Assembly: GCA_026770585.1 (NCBI GenBank) | Contig: MU646491.1 | Span: 329,581 to 342,129, forward strand | DNA from: Baffinella frigidus | Lineage: Eukaryota; Cryptophyceae; Cryptomonadales; Baffinellaceae | DNA: 12,549 bases | Direction: 5' to 3' | Shown here: in pieces, positions 5,871 through 11,800 of the stretch | Numbering within the stretch: the stretch's first letter is position 1 | Layout: each line of letters begins with the position of its first letter | Notes under the pieces: generated by a model | Databases searched by the model: none | What the model was told of the DNA's origin: nothing | The model's input: only the letters and a program-made list of their open reading frames with translations | Translations under genes and position numbers: made by a program

Positions 5871-8800
5871 GTCCGCCCCTCCTCCCGCGACCCAGCGTGT
5901 CCAGCCGGCGGGGGGCGCCGGCAGAGGCAAAAAAGCAGGCTCGATCCGCAGGGTCCCCAAGTCCGTCCCGGGGACCATCCTGGGTGGTTGCTCGCTGAGG
6001 GAGTTGGACTTGTTGGATGCTCGTTGGATCGGTTGGCGACCCTGTTTGTGACTGCGCGGGTGGGTGTCCCTTCCGGAGGCGGGCGCCGCGCGTCCAGCGC
6101 TGGATCCTCGGCTACGCATATCATTGGACGCTGTGCATTCTCGGTGTGAAATTCGAGCGGGCAGGGCGCTCGTGACGGACCCGGGGGCAGTAGCCACGGG
6201 AAGGGGAGGTGTGTAGGGCGTACGGATGCCCGAAGGTTGTGCCGAGGCGCGCCCCTTGGAGTTAACACCGTGCCGACATATGAATCTGGTGGTGAGGTGG
6301 CATCCCCCCGCATGGCCCGGGTCATGCGGCAGGATCTCCCATGAGACCAGAACTGGTGTGGATCAGCCTGCTTCCCAGCAGCCGCGTGATATCCCCCTCG
6401 GCTCGGCGGAGCTCGCCACGTGGCTGTTTCTGGATGAGGCGTGTCATGACGCCTGCGTCCTGAGGCACCGTTGGAAGGCTTGGTGCGTTTTGTAGGACTT
6501 TCCCGATGCGGGCGCAGGTGTCAGGGCGCTGCCTGGAGGTGTGGGGCGCCCCCCCCCCCCTCCCTCTGCGGTGTGGAGGTCCGCGGGGAAGGCTGGCGTG
6601 GGCGGGGGGGGGGTGACGGCTTGGAGGGATGCACCGGGGGAACATGCTTGTAGGGTGCGAGTGCGTGGGTGGTCAGGTCGGCGCGATAATTCAAGGGTGC
6701 TGGCTGCGGTATCCTGGTCCTGGATTCTTGCGGTAGAGTGACGTGACGCGGGGTAGTTGCCTGTCAGATCCACAAACGAGGAGGTGGGGGGGGGGGTGCT
6801 GTGTGGGAGGCTGTCCCACAGCCGAACAGTCCCGAAGCGAGGGGGGTTGATGAGAGGCCTTCCTGGGGAAGGTGGCGAACCCCCCGAAGAACGATCCCTA
6901 CTGTTAGGGGACCCGTGGGCCCTCCGATTGGTGTGGCTCTCGTGGCGTCGTCTCAGCAGACGGTGATGGTGGAGTAGCCACCATCTGAGTAGCCACCATC
7001 TGTAAGCACCTGTGCGTGGTGCGGAACGCTCGCCTGGTGTCCCGGGGTGGTGCCGATGGCTCTCCTGCCGCACGTGGTGTCACGTGCGGTTTGGGTGCCC
7101 CCCTAGGACCCTACGGTAGGACCATGCCTAGGGCCCTGTGGTGGTCCCTGGGAGTGGGGGCGGTTTCTTATGAGCGAGGTACCCCTGTAGCCGAGCTCAC
7201 ACGCGGAGCCACTGTGTGGTGTAGTGATGGCTGTTCGTGGTGCTGATGGCTGTCCTATTTGCAGATGGTGGAGTTCATCAAGCAAGAGGCCAACGAGAAG
7301 GCTCATGAGATCCTCATCAAGGTCCACTCCCTCCGACCCAGTTTCCTGCTCGCTTTACAAAGGGGCGCTTCCCACCTCGTCTCCTAGCTCTCCCAGCTCT
7401 GTCCCAGCTCACCAATTTAGGGGGCCCGGGCTCTTTCCCGCTACGCAGTTGACCGATTTGTGATGTGTACTGCAAACGTGGTTTGTGAACTTGAGAATAG
7501 TCGGTCAGCCCGCCTGAGGCAGAGGCCAACGAGAAGGCTCATGAGATCCTCATCATGGTACCCCCCTTCTCGCTCTCTCCCTCTCTCTCTCTCCCTATCT
7601 CTCTCCCTATCTCTCTCCCTATCTCTCTCGCTCTCGCTCTCACTCCATCTAGCCTCCCTCTCGTTCTCCCTCAGTCTAGCTCTCTAAGTTCTAGCTCTGT
7701 CTCATAGCTCTGCCTCAGTCTATGTGGGCGAGAAGGCCCACACGATCCCGATCAAGGTACCCCCCCTCTCAGTCTATCCCAGAAAGAGATGTGATAGAGG
7801 GGATCAAGACGAGAATAGGTTGGGCTAACCAGTGCGGTTAGCCCGGGCAATGAATGAATGGACGGGTGGGCTGAATCAAGAGTTGTCTCAAGGAAATTCA
7901 CCGTTACCTGAAGTTAACGGAGGTTGCATTTTTGTTGTGAGATGTCCCACTCTCAACTTTTGTCTCTGTGCGCAGCGCTCTTCGAGGGCGTAAACTCAAG
8001 ATTCACACATCCTCCGAGTGTGTCTGGCACTGCGTACGTGTGTCTGACACAGCGTCCGTGTGTGTGTGTAACGCGGTCACGTCCCGCGCGGTTGTGTCTA
8101 ACACTACCTTGGAGTGTGTCTAACACACCCTTGGGAGTGTGCCTGGCACTTGTGTAGGTGTGCCAGACACGCGGTCGCGCCCGCATGCCGAGGAGGAGTT
8201 CAACATCGAGAAGTTGTGCACACCTAAAAGTGGCTTTGTAGCTACAAAGTGTAATACACACCATAACAAACACGTTTTGTACCAGCGTTAGGACTGTGGT
8301 ACCTTTCGACTGTAAATATGTGTTTCCAACACACGGCCATGTCCCGCGTGGGTGTGTCTAACACACCCTTTGAGTGTGTCTGGTACTATGTAGGCGTGTC
8401 TAACACAGCCTTCGTGTGTCTGACACGCGGTCACGTCCCGCGTGGGTGTGTCTAACACACCCTTGGAGTCTGTCTGGCACTGTGTAGGTGTGTCTTAACA
8501 CGTACTTGAGAGTTTCTGACACGCGGTCGCGCCCGCAGGCCGAGGAGGAGTTCAACATCGAGAAGTTGCGGCTGGTGGAGCAGGAGAAGGTCAAGGTCCG
8601 CACTGAGTACGAGCGAAAGCAGAAGCAGGTTCTCTTCCACCCCGTTTCTCTATCTCGCTCCCTCTCTCTCTCTCTCCCTCCCTCCCTCTCTCCCTCCCTC
8701 TCTCCCTCCCTCCCTCTCTCTCTCTCTCGCTCCCTCTCCTGCACCCCTCCCTTGTATTCGAACATGTTGAGGAATGCTAGGAGGAGGTCTGAGTCCGCGC

Positions 8801-11800
8801 TGAGTACGAGCGAAAGCAGAAGCAGGTCCTTTCTCCCTCTCTCACAACCGCGAATGACTCCATCCCCTAACCCCGAACCCCGAATGGCATGGTTGGTCCT
8901 AAACCATAATTCCTAGAACCCCAAACCTCACGAGTTCAAACCCCAATCCCTAACCCCGAATCCCAGCTAACCCCTCCGCCCCTCCTCCCTGAACCCTAGA
9001 CCCTGGACCCTAGACCCTAAACCCTAACCGTGAATCCCGACTGGCAGGTGGAGATCCGGCGCCGCATCGCGTTGGCTCCCATGGCTAATCCCTAATCTAG
9101 ACCCTAATCCATAACCGCGAATCCCGAATGGCTCCAATGGCTAACCGTGAATCCCGAATGGCTCCAATGGCTAACCGCGAATCCCGACTGGCAGGTGGAG
9201 ATCCAGCGCCGCATCGCGTTCTCCAACGAGGTCAACGCGTCCCGCATCAAGGTGACCCTACTCCCCAGCGGACTTGGAAGGGGTTTTGAATAACCCCGAA
9301 GCGATAAGACCTGGGACCCTACGGTAGGCAAACTGTAGGGGCATAGGGGGGTTTCCTACGGATAAAGTAACGGAAAGGTGGCCCGGTTTGGGCCGAAAAT
9401 CCCTTCGAAGCCCGCTGTGTGGCTGTGTGGTAACGCATCGCGTTCTCCAACGAGGTCAATGCGTCCCGCATCAAGGTATTACACACCCTAAACCCCAAAC
9501 CCTAACCTCTAAAAGCTCTGACTCAAATGCCTAACAGCTGCTTTACAGTCGCGCACCGCCTCAAGTTGCTTTACAAATATCGCCTGACGTGAAATGTTGA
9601 CCAACTTCATATGGTGTGGGGCGCTGAACCCCAACCCCTCCATCCCACACCAGGTTCTCAACTCGCGCGACGAGGTGGTGAACTCAGTGATGAGCATGGT
9701 GCTCGGCTCTAACTCAAATGCCTAACAGTTGCTTTACAGTCGCGCACCGCCGCAAAGTTGCTTTACAAATGTTTAACCAACTTCAAATGTGGACTGGCGT
9801 GAAATGGGGGGGGCGCTGAAGCCTGATCCCTCATCCAGGTTCTCAACTCGCGCGACGAGGTGGTGACCTCAGTGAAGAGCGTGGTGCTCGGCGAGCTCTC
9901 CAAGCTCGGCGACGCCGCCGCGCCCGGGTACGCCCCCCCTCCCCTCCCCCCCTCCCCCCCTCCCCCCTAGGGACCCCAGGGACCCCACAGTAGCCCTCTG
10001 CCTTGGGTCTGGTGGTGGTGCTAGGTGTATGTACTGTTCTTCTTCTTCTTCCTAGGGGTGAGGGGAGTACTCAGTGAAGAGCGTGGTGCTCGGCGAGCTG
10101 TCCAAGCTCGGCGATGCCGCCGCGCCCGGATACCTCCCCGTGTCCTTCTAGCTCTGCCTCAGTGAATCTGGGCTCCTCATTAAATGGATTTAGATGCTCT
10201 TTGTACTGGAGCGTTTGTACTGAGTTCTGATCTAAATGCATTTAATGAGGAGCCCCGATTAACTAAGGCAGAGCTAGACCTTCTGTATTGCTCTCGAGCC
10301 ACCTCTCTCCCTGTTCGTCTTCTGTATTGTTCTCGAGCTGAGAAAAGAGTGATTGCTCTCGAGCTGAGGAAAGAGTGATGCGAAAGTCACCGGGGCTCTT
10401 CCCCGTGTTCGTCTTGAGTGCGCTCGAGCCGAGCAGGAAGCGCTTCTTCGTTGCTCTTGATGCTAGCGAGGTTGGTATCGCTCACTCTGTCGATTCATGA
10501 TTCATGGGTCAATAGCTCCAATAGCTCCAATGGCTCCAACAGGGCTATGGTGTGGCTCGATCGCCCCGGCACCCAGGACAAGTTGTTATGAACAACTTGT
10601 GCCCCTGCACTCGCCCCTGCACCCAGGCGTGGGTTCTTCTCTTCATCACAACTTGTGCGAGCTTCCGGAAGGCGTGTGTGTACGTAGCTCGAGCATCCCG
10701 AGGGCTCACGAGGGCTGTCTAGCCCTGCCTGCGTCAGACTGGGGGGGGGGGCACAAGTGCATTTTGAAATAGGTGCACGTTATTACTAGATGTTTTGTTC
10801 TGAATTTATTTGATCTGTAGAGTTACCCATTCAGTATCAGTACGTGCCACGTGATCGTACTGAGGCGCCCTATGGATCACCAATCGATCGCGCCTGTGGT
10901 AGGTACAAGGACCGAGTTGAGAGTGATGGACACGAGGGACAAGTTCTTCACTCAACCATAAAACCTAAACAGTTAACACTAAGTGGCAGGGGTCTCGGGG
11001 TCTCAGGGACTGAACACCCCCCCTCTTGGTAGGTACAAGGACCTGTGCTCGAAGCTGGTGCTGCAGGGGCTGTACGCGCTCTCGGAGCCGGACGTCACGG
11101 TCATCTGCCGGAAATCAGACGTCTCCACCCTTCAGGGTGTGGTCAAGGTTCGACCCCTACACCATAAACCCCAAACCCCAAACCCTAAACCCAACCTGGT
11201 GTACCCTGAACCCGAAACCCTACCCCCAAATCCACAACCCCCCCAACCCTAAATGGCCAAGGTACGTTGCCTCCCCAATACCAGTCCGTACCTTCCATTG
11301 TGATTGGTAGCCACTACCACGATACCAGTCGTTGAGATGGGCAGCCACTACCACTCTAGCGTTGACAATTCAAGTGGACGCTAGAGGCGGTCAAGGATGG
11401 CGGTCAAGCCTTGGCCACCCCTGGCGTAGACGTACTCCGCGTACCCCCCCCCTCCCCTAGGACCACCCCCCTAGTACCACCGTAAGGCCCTAGGCAGGGG
11501 CCTACTGTAGGGTCCTAGGGGGAGGCCGTTTCTTCTGAGCGAGGTACCCCTGTAGGCTGGCGAAGATGTACGCCGCGTACCCCCCCCCTCCCCTAGGACC
11601 ACTGCAAGGCACTGGTGGCTATACGTCTGCACTGGTGTGAATCCACTGAATTTACAGTGAATTCAGTGTCTCGAGACGTAGAGCCACTAGGCATGGTCTT
11701 ACTGTAGGGTCCTAGGGGGAGGCCGTTTCTTCTGAGCGAGGAACCCCTGTCCACACCGCGGACTTGGAAGGGGGTTTGAATAAGCCACAAGCGATGAGAG

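Larger units (their letters stand above)
5871..7264 (+). other. Intron 1 (1394 nt) contents
   Basis: GC-rich with long G runs on the + strand (for example 6605-6615 and 6786-6796). It contains a 15-bp tandem pair AGTAGCCACCATCTG (6973-7002), part of which also forms a GATGGTGG/CCACCATC hairpin. A perfect hairpin, CCGCACGTG-GTGT-CACGTGCGG, is at 7068-7089, and a family G repeat at 7098-7191. Long minus-strand open frames here (up to 209 codons) are low-complexity, rich in R, P, S and H, and I do not recognise them as proteins. Confidence 0.7.

Noticed and set aside
5715-6325. Two ~160-codon minus-strand frames opposite exon 1
   Set aside because: They are antisense to a secure exon and its leader, GC-rich and without motifs.
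6965-6975. Copy of the exon 2 acceptor side (GATGGTGGAGT)
   Set aside because: Explained by a local GATGGTGG/CCACCATC hairpin and a 15-bp tandem pair; no CAG precedes it.
6444-7073. 209-codon minus-strand open frame in intron 1
   Set aside because: The composition is low-complexity (R, P, S, H, T), no domain is recognised, and it lies in GC-rich intron sequence where stop-free frames are common.
7068-7089. Transcription terminator
   Set aside because: Strong hairpin but no T run, and it lies in a eukaryotic intron.
8016-8534. CRISPR-like array
   Set aside because: Spacing is irregular, the spacers are themselves repeated, and the context is a eukaryotic intron.
8488-8916. 142-codon frame covering exon 3 and the CT tract
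   Set aside because: Only the exon 3 part is coding; the rest is read-through into intron 3 giving RSLSLSL peptides.
9211-9477. A 44-bp target-site duplication made by MITE A4
   Set aside because: A 2-bp TA duplication immediately flanks the element, so the 44-bp repeat is better read as an older tandem duplication.
10983-11310. Frames covering exon 6 and the telomere-like tract
   Set aside because: Exon 6 is real, but the NPKPQTLNP-type tails are intron read-through.
11384-11408. Decayed copy of the exon 6 donor (GCGGTCAAGG)
   Set aside because: Only about 8-10 bases match, which is expected by chance.
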